Source: an uncultured Dehalococcoidia bacterium (GTDB taxonomy: Bacteria > Chloroflexota > Dehalococcoidia > Lucifugimonadales > UBA1123). Taken from it: a stretch of 64,000 nucleotides of DNA. Location: assembly GCA_951812505.1 (NCBI GenBank), contig CATOSI010000002.1:1-64000 (forward strand), given 5' to 3'. The notes beneath the pieces are model-generated. The model worked only from the letters and a program-made list of their open reading frames with translations, was not told the DNA's origin and did not search any database. The position numbers were made by a program, and so were the translations under genes. Every line of letters begins with the position of its first letter. Position 1 is the stretch's first letter. Shown in pieces: positions 17,191 to 25,358 of the stretch.

Positions 17191-18487
17191 GCTCTACCTC
17201 TACCGACTCAGACTTGGTGACTCTCACTTCTTCTATTCTCAGGTCCTGCATACGGAGTATCTCGAACATCATATTTTCATACTCGAACTGCTCGCCTCTT
17301 ACCGGAATGTGTCCGAGGACGTCGAGCGCGAATCCCGCTATCGTCTCATATTCGCCGTGTGGGAGTTCGATGTCCATCTCCTGGTTGGCTTCCTGGATGC
17401 TCATGCCGCCCTCTACGTGGAAGGTATTCTCGTCAATTGCGCGGAACTCATCTTCCGGCGATTCTCCCTCCTCTCCTACGGGACCAACGACGACCTCCAA
17501 CAGCCTCTTCAGCGTTACGAGGCCGGAGACTCCGCCGAATTCGTCAATGACCAGCGCTATCTGATTGCCGGTCATTCTCAGCTCGTCGAACAGGTCCGAA
17601 ATGCGTTTCGTTTCAGGAACGAAGTGCGTATCGCGGATTGCCTCGGTGACGGAGTCGTCGTAGCTCAGGTTTGTCTGGGCCATGCGTCTCAGCACGTCCT
17701 TAGATGAGATGATGCCTATGATATTGTCGGTCGAATTTCGGTACACAGGAAAGCGTGTGTGCTGAGTCAACGAGTACATGTCCAGAAACTCGCGGAGGGT
17801 ACTACCCTGCTGGATTGTGATCATCTCGTTCCTGGGCGTCATGACCTCCCTGACCTGACGGTCGCCGAACTGGAAGACGTTTTCCAGCATCTCGGCCTCA
17901 GCAGGCTCGAATTCGCCCTCTGCCTCGCCTATATCTATCAGCGAGCGGAACTCGTCCTCGGTTATGGAACGACGATTAGAGAAATCGCCTCCAAGAAGGG
18001 CGTTGAGCCCCCTGGTCGCCCATTGAAGGATGAGCACGAAGGGCAGAAGCAGGTACTCAGTCCAGGTAAGCGGGCGCGAATATAGGATTGCGACCTTCTC
18101 TGAGTTTCTGACCGCTATCGTCTTTGGTATTATATCGCCGAACAGGACCAGCGCGACCGTGCTTATCGCGGTGGCAATGACGACACCCACGGGGGTTACA
18201 CCCGCAGGTTCACTGTCCCCTCCAACGAAGGCCACCACCGCGGCGGTTATCACCGCCGTGGTAGCGGCGTTGACGATGTTGTTGCCCAGCAGAATGGTCA
18301 CCAGAAGACGCTCGGGCTCGCCAATCATTTCCGCGACTCTTCTCGCGCCGGGAACCCCTTCACTGACCAAGTGGGCCAATCTGGTTCTCTGGACCGACAG
18401 GAAGGCGGACTCGGAACTGGCGAAGAAGGCTGAGATGGCCAGCAGAATTAATACGAGCGCAAGGCTTAAGAAATCTCCATCCATCAT
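17171..18487 (-). CDS. CNNM/CorC-type CBS-domain membrane protein (hemolysin-III-like family)
   Basis: A 438-residue protein with an N-terminal DUF21 membrane domain (helices at about 8-28, 65-100, 100-120 and 135-155, beginning SLALVLILLAISAFFASSES), two CBS domains (REVMTPRNEMITIQQGS and HTRFPVYRNSTDNIIGIISS) and a C-terminal transporter-associated domain (RAIDENTFHVEGGMSIQEAN). Relatives are linked to Mg2+/Co2+ efflux or salt tolerance; older names call them hemolysins. AGAGGA upstream of the ATG. First gene of the leftward operon with the phosphatase and tilS. Confidence 0.9.
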   Translation of the reverse strand: MMDGDFLSLALVLILLAISAFFASSESAFLSVQRTRLAHLVSEGVPGARRVAEMIGEPERLLVTILLGNNIVNAATTAVITAAVVAFVGGDSEPAGVTPVGVVIATAISTVALVLFGDIIPKTIAVRNSEKVAILYSRPLTWTEYLLLPFVLILQWATRGLNALLGGDFSNRRSITEDEFRSLIDIGEAEGEFEPAEAEMLENVFQFGDRQVREVMTPRNEMITIQQGSTLREFLDMYSLTQHTRFPVYRNSTDNIIGIISSKDVLRRMAQTNLSYDDSVTEAIRDTHFVPETKRISDLFDELRMTGNQIALVIDEFGGVSGLVTLKRLLEVVVGPVGEEGESPEDEFRAIDENTFHVEGGMSIQEANQEMDIELPHGEYETIAGFALDVLGHIPVRGEQFEYENMMFEILRMQDLRIEEVRVTKSESVEVERETDPG

Positions 18488-18686
18488 TGCGTCAAATCCT
18501 CTGCGCGGACAGCGCGCGGTGGGTCAGGTCTCCGTGTAAGCGGGCCTTTGTATGGGACGGTCAACGATGGTCGCACATTCAACATCTCATCTCCATGCGC
18601 TTAACTATGTCTATAAGATACAGCCAATGCCCAAATGGGGAAAGAGAGTTCGGGTAAAGTCGCGCGGATATGGCTCTTTGCAGAGA

Positions 18687-19163
18687 TCAGTCCGCTGCGC
18701 TTTGGCGTTCCCGCCAGAGTCGTGATACCGCGCGTCGGGCCGCCCCCGGGCCATAGCCGCGCCTCTGGAGATGGCCCCACAGCCGGCGGTGGAACTGCTC
18801 GTAGTCGGCGTCGGCGAGCCGGGTGGCGAACCGGGAAGCGGCGTCGTATGCGGTGTCGTCGTCGTCCAGGCCTTCGACCGACGACTCAGCGAGGGATGGG
18901 GCGACGCCCTTGTTCACGAGTTCCCTCACAATCATACGGGAGCTGCGCGGACTTCGACGTGAGCGGCTGTCGGACCATTCCATGGCATACTTGGCGTCGT
19001 CAACCAGGCCTTGCTCTTTCAGGCGTTCGAGCGCCGCATCTATTACATCCGGCTCGGACTTCTCAGACAGTCTGCGGCGCAGTTCAGATTCGGTGCGCTG
19101 CCTGTACGAGATCAGGTTGAGCGCACGGCCAAACGCTTTCTGGATGGCCTTGTCGTCTTGCAT
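18687..19163 (-). CDS. recX: Recombination regulator RecX
   Basis: RecX (158 residues) binds RecA filaments and modulates their activity. Three-helix repeats are visible: RALNLISYRQRTESELRRRL, VIDAALERLKEQGLVDDAKY and SRMIVRELVNKGVAPSLAES, plus a last unit ending WGHLQRRGYGPGAARRAVSR. It starts on the stop of the preceding nuclease-like gene (TGATG), and recA lies one gene upstream, so the operon recA / EEP protein / recX supports the call. Confidence 0.9.
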   Translation of the reverse strand: MQDDKAIQKAFGRALNLISYRQRTESELRRRLSEKSEPDVIDAALERLKEQGLVDDAKYAMEWSDSRSRRSPRSSRMIVRELVNKGVAPSLAESSVEGLDDDDTAYDAASRFATRLADADYEQFHRRLWGHLQRRGYGPGAARRAVSRLWRERQSAAD

Positions 19164-19963
19164 CAGGGTTCTACCAGGATTTCTACGCGGCAGTGGTCGC
19201 TCGGACCCCAGTCGTCCAGATTGTTGAGAGCCGACACCCGTACCGAATCCACCATGCTCTCGGACGCAAACACGTAGTCCAGTTGGTGTTCTGTACCGCT
19301 GGAATGACGATATGTCGGGACATTCCCGCTATCCTCAGGCAGCCACTCGGGCCACGGGTCGGTTTGCCGACCGTTAGGGTGCTGCGGGCCAACAAACGGC
19401 ATTCCAATAGCGGTCATTCTGTCGAACACCATGTCGTAGCGGCCCTTCCAGTACCCAGCGCTGTCCTCTCCGTAGCCGCGATAGACGCTGAGGTCTCCAG
19501 CGGCTATTACGCGGTGGCCCCGCTGGCGACCTATGAACAGCGACAAGTCCGAAATGATGCGGTGCAGCGAAGCGTCAGTGATATTCCAACTCGAGCGGTA
19601 CGGAGACTCGTACTCAGCCGCGAATGATACGATGGTGAAGCGTTCGCCTTTGGGCGGCGTTACTATGGCAGCCGAGATCGAGTTTGGATGGCTTACTACG
19701 AAATCTCCGGCATCGTGTCGGTTGAGCGGCGTGGGGGTTAGCCACTCTATCACCGGCAGGCCGGATAATTTCGCGATTGCCGACCTTGATATCCTATGTC
19801 CGTTCTCGTCAAGAAATGGAACGGGGTCAACTTCTATCCGGGCGGCCATGTCGTCCGGGGGCAGACCGGCCTCCTGGAGCAATGCGATGTCGGCATCCGC
19901 GTCGGGCAAGCATCGCCATGCGGCGTGTCGGCGGGCGATGTTCCAAGAGATGATCTTGACCAT
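19163..19963 (-). CDS. Endonuclease/exonuclease/phosphatase family protein
   Basis: DNase-I-like hydrolase of about 266 residues. Motifs: ISWNIARR (Asn), LLQEAG (metal Glu), AAGDLSVYRGYGED (Asp in GD), and a terminal WGPSDHCRVEILVE (catalytic Asp-His). It could act on DNA, RNA or phospholipid; its place between recA and recX suggests, but does not prove, a repair role. The frame is open to a TTG at 19984; I prefer ATG 19963, which starts the conserved VKIISWN segment, though neither has a perfect ribosome site. Confidence 0.82.
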   Translation of the reverse strand: MVKIISWNIARRHAAWRCLPDADADIALLQEAGLPPDDMAARIEVDPVPFLDENGHRISRSAIAKLSGLPVIEWLTPTPLNRHDAGDFVVSHPNSISAAIVTPPKGERFTIVSFAAEYESPYRSSWNITDASLHRIISDLSLFIGRQRGHRVIAAGDLSVYRGYGEDSAGYWKGRYDMVFDRMTAIGMPFVGPQHPNGRQTDPWPEWLPEDSGNVPTYRHSSGTEHQLDYVFASESMVDSVRVSALNNLDDWGPSDHCRVEILVEP

Positions 19964-19984
19964 GTTTACATCTGGGGTTTTCAA

Positions 19985-20007
19985 CCTTCCCCCATCAAGG
20001 GGGAAGG
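19985..20007 (-). repeat. Hairpin between recA and the EEP gene
   Basis: Perfect nine-base inverted repeat CCTTCCCCC / GGGGGAAGG with loop ATCAA. No T-tract follows, so it is more likely a dispersed palindrome or an RNA-processing/attenuation structure than a full terminator. It would lower expression of the downstream genes relative to recA. Confidence 0.45.
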
Positions 20008-20031
20008 GACTTTCGCAATCATCTTGTATTC

Positions 20032-21093
20032 TTATTTGTCTTTGCCGACGAGGACTACCAGGTCGGAGACGCTGCCGTTTCCGTTGGTGGCGGACTGGTC
20101 GTCGGAGTCGGGGGTCCTGCCGGTGATGAGGTCTTCGATCTGGGCGCCGATATCCGGGTTTTCCTTGAGGAACTGCTTGGAGTTCTCCCTGCCCTGGCCG
20201 AGCCTGAGGTCACCGAAGGAATAGAAGGCGCCACGCTTAGTGACGAAGCCCTCTTCGACGCCTATCTCCAGGAGTTCGCCCTGCTTGCTGATGCCCTCGT
20301 TGAACATGATGTCCAGTTCGGCGGTCTTGAACGGAGAGGCGACCTTGTTCTTGACGACGCGGGCGCGGACGCGGTTGCCGACGAATTCGCCGGCCTGCTT
20401 GATGGACTCGATGCGGCGCAAGTCTATGCGCACGGAGCTGTAGAACTTGAGCGCGCGGCCTCCGGGAGTTACCTCGGGGCTGCCCCATATCACGCCGACC
20501 TTCTCGCGTATCTGGTTGATGAATATGACGGAGCAGTCGGAGCGGCTTATGGCGGCGGTGAGCTTTCGCAGCGCCTGGGACATGAGCCTGGCCTGCAATC
20601 CGACGTGGGTGTCGCCCATGTCGCCGTCTATCTCGGCCTTGGGTACGAGGGCGGCGACGCTGTCAATGACGACCAGGTCAACCGCGCTGCTGCGCACGAG
20701 GTATTCGCAAATCTCAAGGGCCTGCTCGGCGCTGTCGGGCTGGGAAAGTAGAAGGTCGTCCAGGTTGACGCCGCAGCGAGCGGAGTATCCGGGGTCCAGG
20801 GCGTGCTCGGCGTCTATGTAGGCGGCGGTGCCACCCAGTTTCTGGGCCTCTGCCATGATGTGGTAGGACAGGGTGGACTTGCCGGAGGACTCCGCGCCGT
20901 AAACCTCGATGATCCGTCCGCGCGGGATTCCGCCGACTCCGAGCGCGTCGTCCAGCGCCAGGGAGCCGGTGGGTATGGCGTCTATCTGCACGGCGGCCCT
21001 GTCTTCGCCGAGCCTCATAATCGTTCCGCTGCCGAAGTGCCTGTCTATCTGTCCTATGGCTACTTCGAGGGCCTCGCGTCGTTTCTTGTCCAT
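20032..21093 (-). CDS. recA: Recombinase RecA
   Basis: The strand-exchange ATPase of homologous recombination and the trigger of LexA cleavage. At 353 residues it has normal length. Walker [10 protein letters not shown] at residues 66-74, [20 protein letters not shown] for Walker B and loop L1, [20 protein letters not shown] leading into L2, and a Gly/Asp-rich tail. First gene of a leftward operon with an EEP nuclease and recX. A promoter with a candidate damage-response operator lies at 21137-21177, and farther upstream is a CAGG/CCTG block (21247-21366). Confidence 0.98.
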   Translation of the reverse strand: MDKKRREALEVAIGQIDRHFGSGTIMRLGEDRAAVQIDAIPTGSLALDDALGVGGIPRGRIIEVYGAESSGKSTLSYHIMAEAQKLGGTAAYIDAEHALDPGYSARCGVNLDDLLLSQPDSAEQALEICEYLVRSSAVDLVVIDSVAALVPKAEIDGDMGDTHVGLQARLMSQALRKLTAAISRSDCSVIFINQIREKVGVIWGSPEVTPGGRALKFYSSVRIDLRRIESIKQAGEFVGNRVRARVVKNKVASPFKTAELDIMFNEGISKQGELLEIGVEEGFVTKRGAFYSFGDLRLGQGRENSKQFLKENPDIGAQIEDLITGRTPDSDDQSATNGNGSVSDLVVLVGKDK

Positions 21094-21136
21094 TGTATCT
21101 TCTCCGAAGATGCTTCAGTTTCTAGTGGTTGAAGCG

Positions 21137-21177
21137 AGTATATCAGACGGATTCCCGAATGTAAATACATGCGTTCG
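21137..21177 (-). promoter_or_regulatory. recA promoter with SOS-like operator
   Basis: On the minus strand TTTACA (21165-21160) and TATACT (21142-21137) are spaced by 17 bases, a strong sigma70-like promoter about 45 bases before the recA ATG. CGAACGCATGTAT (21177-21165) abuts and slightly overlaps the -35 box; it resembles one half of the CGAAC-N4-GTTCG LexA box of Gram-positive-type bacteria, with an imperfect second half. Repression by LexA is an inference. Confidence 0.5.
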
Positions 21178-21246
21178 GATATTTTGAGCGAATTTCAGAA
21201 TCGGGCGATCAGTCGGGTAGCATAGAGGGTGAGAGATTGGCTGGGC

Positions 21247-21366
21247 GATATATTCTGATTTATACCGGCACAGGTGAGTAACAGGTGACCCGGCAGGTGA
21301 CAACAGGTGAAAAAGTCACCAGAGATCCACCTGAGAACGCCTGAGTTTAGCTACGGGGAAAATTTT
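21247..21366 (-). repeat. Phased CAGG/CCTG intergenic block, copy 2 (upstream of recA)
   Basis: Read on the minus strand, toward recA, sites occur at offsets 0, 10, 21 (degenerate CTGG), 36, 46, 58 and 69, from CAGG at 21343 down to the last CCTG at 21274. The left flank is AATTTTCCCCGTAGCTAAA and the right flank TATAAATCAGAATATAT. The order direct-then-inverted and the overall span match copies 1 and 3. The last half-site is about 130 bases upstream of the -10 box. Function unknown. Confidence 0.7.
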
Positions 21367-21528
21367 CGAGGGTCTGGAAATCCTCACTGTATAACCTCTC
21401 CTTTATGTATGCTGGTGCGCATGGGACTGGCTGCCGGCTCTTAGCGGTTGTGTCCAAGTTGCTAGATTCTATGTTCTTATGATAGCACAGAGATGACGGG
21501 AATAGATAGAGGGGGCAAAAGAGCCTCT

Positions 21529-22131
21529 CTACGAGGTAGTGCTGGGGTTCTCAGAGTCCGTCTTCCATAGCATTGGGTTGCCAGATATGTACTCTCGAAC
21601 CCTGTCCCATTCTTCGTCGTTTCTTATTATGTGGTCGTAATAGTTGCGCTGCCACAGCCGTTTGTCGAACGGAGGCCAAGCCATATTACGTACACCCTTG
21701 CCATATTCCGTGGTGGTCAAAGACTTATAAGTGCCAACCACGTCACCCAATGTAGGGGCAACTCTCGTGGTTGCCCTGGTGTCGCTGTGGATGTCCGATG
21801 AGGATTGGGCGCCCACAAGGGACGCCCCTACGGGTTGGTCGTAGGCCAATGTTGATTGGCGGATGATAATAACGCGGTGGATGTGGTTGGGCATCACGAC
21901 GAATTCGTCCATTTCGATGGACAGAAACCGGTCGGGCATTCCGTCCCAGACCTGACCAATCATCTTCCCCGCGTCGTTCGGGTACATCTCCCCGCCCACC
22001 ACGTCGCCGAACAGACACAGCCTGCCCTGTGTGACGATGGAGATGAAGTACGCGCCGGCGCGACCGTAATCGTAGCCTTTCAGGCGGATCGGCTTGCGCC
22101 GGGGTTGGTTCAGGTCGTAGCGATTATTCAA
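21529..22131 (-). CDS. REP-associated tyrosine transposase (RAYT)
   Basis: Single-strand DNA transposase of the IS200-like HUH family (Y1), expected to move REP palindromes. 200 residues. The HUH motif is HIH at residues 83-85 (VVMPNHIHRVI) and the catalytic Tyr lies in WQRNYYDHIIRN (164 or 165). Between them residues about 99-129 are encoded by an inserted GTAGGGGC palindrome pair (21752-21831), giving PVGASLVGAQ and ATTRVAPT, while the reading frame stays intact. More copies lie just upstream of the gene at 22241-22366. The N-terminus (RRKPIRLKGYDYGRAGAYFI) is typical. Probably chromosomally fixed rather than an active insertion sequence. Confidence 0.9.
   Translation of the reverse strand: MNNRYDLNQPRRKPIRLKGYDYGRAGAYFISIVTQGRLCLFGDVVGGEMYPNDAGKMIGQVWDGMPDRFLSIEMDEFVVMPNHIHRVIIIRQSTLAYDQPVGASLVGAQSSSDIHSDTRATTRVAPTLGDVVGTYKSLTTTEYGKGVRNMAWPPFDKRLWQRNYYDHIIRNDEEWDRVREYISGNPMLWKTDSENPSTTS
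21752..21831. repeat. GTAGGGGC palindrome pair inside the RAYT gene
   Basis: Arm one is 21752-21776 (GTAGGGGCAACTC to TTGCCC); arm two, inverted, is 21807-21831 (GGGCGCCC to CGCCCCTAC). Together they make an 80-base BIME-like structure within the coding sequence, between the HUH and Tyr halves. Confidence 0.75.
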
Positions 22132-22421
22132 CTAGGGGTTCTCCGTTCGATACGGGTTTGGATAACGGTATCACTCATTGGACAGGAATATGCACTTATT
22201 ACGGAGAGGGTATCGGGCGCGTGGTTGGTTGTCGGATTTTGTAGGGGCAACTCTAGTGGTTGCCCCATCCATGTTGGCTAGGGTGTCCACGGGGTACGGT
22301 GGCGGTTGGTCGCCCACAAGAGACCCCACAAATATGGACAAGGGCGCCCACAAGGGACGCCCCTACAGAGATGACCTTCTCGTTTGGCTCGTGGATTCGA
22401 CGTCGGCTTCGGTGAGGGTGG
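22132..22421. other. 290-bp repeat-bearing gap between RAYT and HEPN genes
   Basis: About half is occupied by GTAGGGGC arms (22241-22366). No independent ORF is credible; short frames here are translations of the repeats. Confidence 0.5.
22241..22366. repeat. GTAGGGGC palindrome array next to RAYT
   Basis: A forward arm at 22241-22265, a degenerate inverted arm near 22308-22327 and a full inverted arm at 22342-22366. The sequence closely matches the unit inside the RAYT gene. Clustering around the transposase fits REP/RAYT behaviour known from other bacteria. Confidence 0.7.
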
Positions 22422-23741
22422 TCATGAGCTGCCTGGACCGACTTGCGCCCATGGAACAGGTTCCACTTGGCCCCGCCATTGCTGAGTCATACGATTCCCA
22501 TACATCCCATTAAATTTAGCCAGCTTCAGCAGCATTAATTCCGTATACCACAAACCCAACTTTCTAGCTTGCTGATAGACATCAACAGACAAGATGTCAT
22601 ACGACATATCCTGGTGAATCAAATCATTACGAATCTTAACTAACGTGTGGGGCCCATGTGCGAAGCCATTGTCACTCCGCAGTTTTTCCAACGCCGCGCA
22701 CGATGGAGGAATCTTGCAGCCGACCCCAATCTTGTTCAAGGCCCGCGCTATCCATTCCCCTTCCGTTTCCCCGTTTTTCCTACCTAACTGCTTCTTCGTT
22801 AGTTTCTTGCCCACGTGTACAAACGTGAGACGCTCGAGAGCTGCCTGCGATAAGACGATACTTGAGTGGAGAGCTCTCTGTGAGTTACTTTCCAGATACC
22901 ACTCAAAAGCAAGACGTGTCCGATCGTTTTGTTTAAATCCTTGCCACAGCCTCCAGAAACCAGGAAATGCTTCTGCAAGAGAGTCCCCACTCATCTTGTC
23001 AAACCAAGAGGGAGGCGGATCGGACCACTCCGTTACTCTGTGGGTTCCCCACTGCTCCCAAACGGACTCCCCATCACAGTCTTTGCCAACCACGAGTGCG
23101 AGGCCACAATAGGTGCCGCGGGCAAATGACAAGAACAGACGAAGGGCTGATAGAAGAGGTTCAACATCCTGTGCAGTGAAGTCGCTCCCATCTACCCGTC
23201 TGACAGCCCCGGTGTGGGTGATGGCGTAACCGCCCTCCTCCTTGAGCCTCTTCTCAATGTCAGACGCGGCAGTTACTGCGGCAATTTCAATCTCCCAGCC
23301 ATCTGTTCGCAGAAGCACTGAACCAATAATCCTCCATTGCTCGCCCACAACTACCTTCTTGTCCTGACCTTGCAAGAAGTTGGGGAAGTTGAGTATGCCG
23401 AACTCTAAGGAAGATATCCTCTTCCCGGTACGATAAATTGACACAGGTTCGTACTTTGGCGACAGAGTCACCTCAACTTTAGACGCCTTGCCGAAAGTAA
23501 AGCCCCCCTGTCCGATGATGAACTCTGTCTTGGTATCGAATAGAGAAGCGGTTATGTGAGACTGAGTGAAGTCAAGTTGCATGTATTCCTCTGACAAGCC
23601 TTCCACACATTCAATCACGAGGCGCGGGTTGGGCAACAAGCGCAGAATAGCCCTTGCTGGCATTTCTATTTGTGCACCGTCAACGTCAAACCGAATAACT
23701 GTTTCCGTCAGGTCAATTGGGGCATTTGGTTCATAAGTCAT
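22422..23741 (-). CDS. ApeA-like HEPN-domain protein (putative anti-phage RNase)
   Basis: About 439 residues from an ATG preceded by GAGGTG; the frame is open 75 bases farther but that part overlaps a relic. The N-terminal half is beta-rich (VIRFDVDGAQIEMPARAILR onward) and the C-terminal part is helical, with ALHSSIVLSQAALERLTF and KIRNDLIHQ, where Arg371 and His376 form an R-x4-H motif of HEPN ribonucleases. This two-part layout resembles ApeA, a single-gene phage-defence protein with an N-terminal sensor and HEPN effector. Neighbours (RAYT, hsdS relic, toxin-antitoxin genes) form a defence-type island. Assignment to ApeA is by architecture only; it could be another HEPN family. Confidence 0.6.
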   Translation of the reverse strand: MTYEPNAPIDLTETVIRFDVDGAQIEMPARAILRLLPNPRLVIECVEGLSEEYMQLDFTQSHITASLFDTKTEFIIGQGGFTFGKASKVEVTLSPKYEPVSIYRTGKRISSLEFGILNFPNFLQGQDKKVVVGEQWRIIGSVLLRTDGWEIEIAAVTAASDIEKRLKEEGGYAITHTGAVRRVDGSDFTAQDVEPLLSALRLFLSFARGTYCGLALVVGKDCDGESVWEQWGTHRVTEWSDPPPSWFDKMSGDSLAEAFPGFWRLWQGFKQNDRTRLAFEWYLESNSQRALHSSIVLSQAALERLTFVHVGKKLTKKQLGRKNGETEGEWIARALNKIGVGCKIPPSCAALEKLRSDNGFAHGPHTLVKIRNDLIHQDMSYDILSVDVYQQARKLGLWYTELMLLKLAKFNGMYGNRMTQQWRGQVEPVPWAQVGPGSS

Positions 23742-23958
23742 GTTTGCACCTCGTACCGGACCATGCTGAATTCCACCACTCTCGAATCCCCGACACCAGC
23801 CTCGGCAACAACACATCCCGTTGAGTCACTACAGAACGGGATACTTCGCGACTCAACTCAATATTAGCAAACACGTGACCAATTCCCGAACCAAAGGCGG
23901 TCCAAACATCCATGGACGGGAACGGCATCAGATAGTGGTCAGGCGCCTCTGTTCGCAC
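23731..23958 (-). pseudogene. hsdS: Type I restriction specificity subunit (hsdS) C-terminal relic
   Basis: The frame reads HVFANIELSREVSRSVVTQR followed by DVLLPRLVSGI, matching the final helix and C-terminus of HsdS target-recognition subunits (usually ..NERESRTLAALRDALLPKLxSGE). Only about 60 residues are recognisable; the rest of hsdS and any hsdM or hsdR are absent here. It overlaps the first bases of the HEPN gene. A second hint, with the hsdR/hsdM wreck at 0.1-2.2 kb, of lost type I systems. Confidence 0.6.
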
Positions 23959-24079
23959 ACGCTGTCGGCCCGATACCTTCTCCTGTCTGGACAGGCTAGA
24001 CGACTATTGAACAGTGTGGGCAAGTGATGTGAAGCGCCCCTCGGTCCGATCTCAGAACCCCAGCTACTTGAGGTTCTTC

Positions 24080-24478
24080 TTAATCGCCGCGTACAGCCGC
24101 CGCACCTCGGCCCACGAGTGGTTCTTGAAGCAGCGTCTCGGCGTCTATCCCCAAGTGCTTGTGCAGCGCCCTGGCCATAGACATGGTGATATCCTCTTGA
24201 CGGGCCATCACTGCTGTGACCTCGGCTAAGCCGCCAATGTAGGGAATTAGGTCCTGGTGGGTCAGCCCCCGCTGATCCATCTCGAATTCTATGGACGCTA
24301 TCGGATCGCTAGGCGGACCGATGGGATAATGCCTATCCTCATAACATTCGATTAAGTCCACTAGGATGTCGCGTTCGTCGCCTTCCGGTGTGCCGACCTC
24401 GGCCTGAAATATCTCGCTGAGTCTCGTAAGCGCAGCGTCGTAGTCTTCTTCGCTGCGAATGGGCTTGACCGTAACCAC
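24080..24478 (-). CDS. HigA-like helix-turn-helix antitoxin, orphan
   Basis: A 132-residue protein of the COG5499 type. Residues about 70-118 form the HTH: DQRGLTHQDLIPYIGGLAEV then ITMSMARALHKHLGIDAETL. The N-terminal helical part (SEEDYDAALTRLSEIF) is also typical. Usually a HigB/RelE-like toxin gene lies just upstream; here the upstream gene, 31 bases away, is a VapC toxin instead, so it may be orphaned or may serve as an extra regulator of that module. GTG start with AAGG upstream. Confidence 0.75.
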   Translation of the reverse strand: MVTVKPIRSEEDYDAALTRLSEIFQAEVGTPEGDERDILVDLIECYEDRHYPIGPPSDPIASIEFEMDQRGLTHQDLIPYIGGLAEVTAVMARQEDITMSMARALHKHLGIDAETLLQEPLVGRGAAAVRGD

Positions 24479-24509
24479 TTCTACACCTTCTACACGCTAG
24501 GGGCGGCGG

Positions 24510-24932
24510 TCAGCCATTCTCGTTCGGGTCTGCAAAAGGATTGAGTACATTGACGCCCGTTGGCTCGAAGTCCCTGACGTTGCGAGTCACTACTGTAAGG
24601 TCGCTCTCCAGGGCGATGGCCGCGATGAGTAGGTCCGAGTTTGTATAACCCAGTTCAGCATGCAAACGGCCCCAGCGCCTGGCTGAAGCCTCATCGAACA
24701 GGAGAACGCGGCTACTGAATGATGTCATAACAGATTCCATCCAATCCTCCAGCCGCGAGGCAAACTCCGGCTGCGTTCTGCGCTGCCGGGCGATGCCGTA
24801 TTCGATCTCACCAACCGTGATTACGCTTATGTAGAGGTCATCTGGAGACTGCCCAAACAACCATTGGGAGACTGCCCGGTTGCGCTCAGGTCGCCGCAGC
24901 GCGGAGACCACATTGGTATCCAGCAGGTACAT
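24510..24932 (-). CDS. VapC-family PIN-domain toxin
   Basis: Probable site-specific ribonuclease of 140 residues. Metal-binding acids expected at Asp5 (MYLLDTNVVSAL), Glu42 (TVGEIEYGIARQ), Asp100 (GYTNSDLLIAAIAL) and Asp121 (RNVRDFEPTGV). The start overlaps the stop of the upstream antitoxin gene by one base (TGATG). It is most similar to the FitB-like VapC group acting with Phd/AbrB antitoxins. Confidence 0.88.
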   Translation of the reverse strand: MYLLDTNVVSALRRPERNRAVSQWLFGQSPDDLYISVITVGEIEYGIARQRRTQPEFASRLEDWMESVMTSFSSRVLLFDEASARRWGRLHAELGYTNSDLLIAAIALESDLTVVTRNVRDFEPTGVNVLNPFADPNENG

Positions 24933-25204
24933 CAGAAATCAATTTCCCTGAGACGTAAATCCCTGGTTCGGGGCGGCAACTCGAAGGTGTCATCGTCGGT
25001 CGCTTTGGGTATGGCCAGCAGATGTTCAATAAAATTAGGACCAGCGGCTTTCTCCGCCTGGCAAAGCCGCTGGTAGTCCTCGACAGATAGTACGACGACG
25101 GCGGGGACGCCTCTGCGAGTGACGGTCTGGGGTTCCCCGGCCATGGCGGCATTGACAAGGGCACTGAAGCGATTCTTGGCGTCCTGTAACTGCCAGTCGT
25201 TCAT
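24932..25204 (-). CDS. Phd/YefM-family antitoxin
   Basis: Antitoxin of 90 residues, DNA-binding N-terminus NDWQLQDAKNRFSALVNAAM, then RRGVPAVVVLSVEDYQRL as in Phd/YefM proteins, and an acidic C-terminal tail for toxin binding. The ATG at 25204 has AGGAGA upstream; an open frame continues upstream but has no ribosome site. It precedes and overlaps vapC, giving the usual antitoxin-first order. Confidence 0.88.
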   Translation of the reverse strand: MNDWQLQDAKNRFSALVNAAMAGEPQTVTRRGVPAVVVLSVEDYQRLCQAEKAAGPNFIEHLLAIPKATDDDTFELPPRTRDLRLREIDF

Positions 25205-25358
25205 TGCATTCTCCTGGCTAGATGAATTGGCTAGATTGTAATGCCGGATGCAACGCGGCTTCAAGCTGTCGTATCGCCCATCGCCCGTCAAATTCCAGCC
25301 TCTCCGGGTTCTCCCCGGTCTCTGTATCGCCGACGCCTCTATTCCCTAATCCGGGCTT

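Larger units (their letters stand above)
21094..21528. other. 435-bp region between recA and the RAYT gene
   Basis: It holds the recA promoter (21137-21177) and CAGG/CCTG copy 2 (21247-21366). The remaining stretch 21370-21528 has no ORF or repeat that I can recognise. Confidence 0.55.

Noticed and set aside
21752..22366. CRISPR array
   Set aside because: The repeated arms are inverted pairs of unequal spacing, not evenly spaced direct repeats, and no cas genes are present.
22178..22513. 111-residue plus-strand frame over the GTAGGGGC array
   Set aside because: A translation of palindromic repeats running into the antisense of the HEPN gene.
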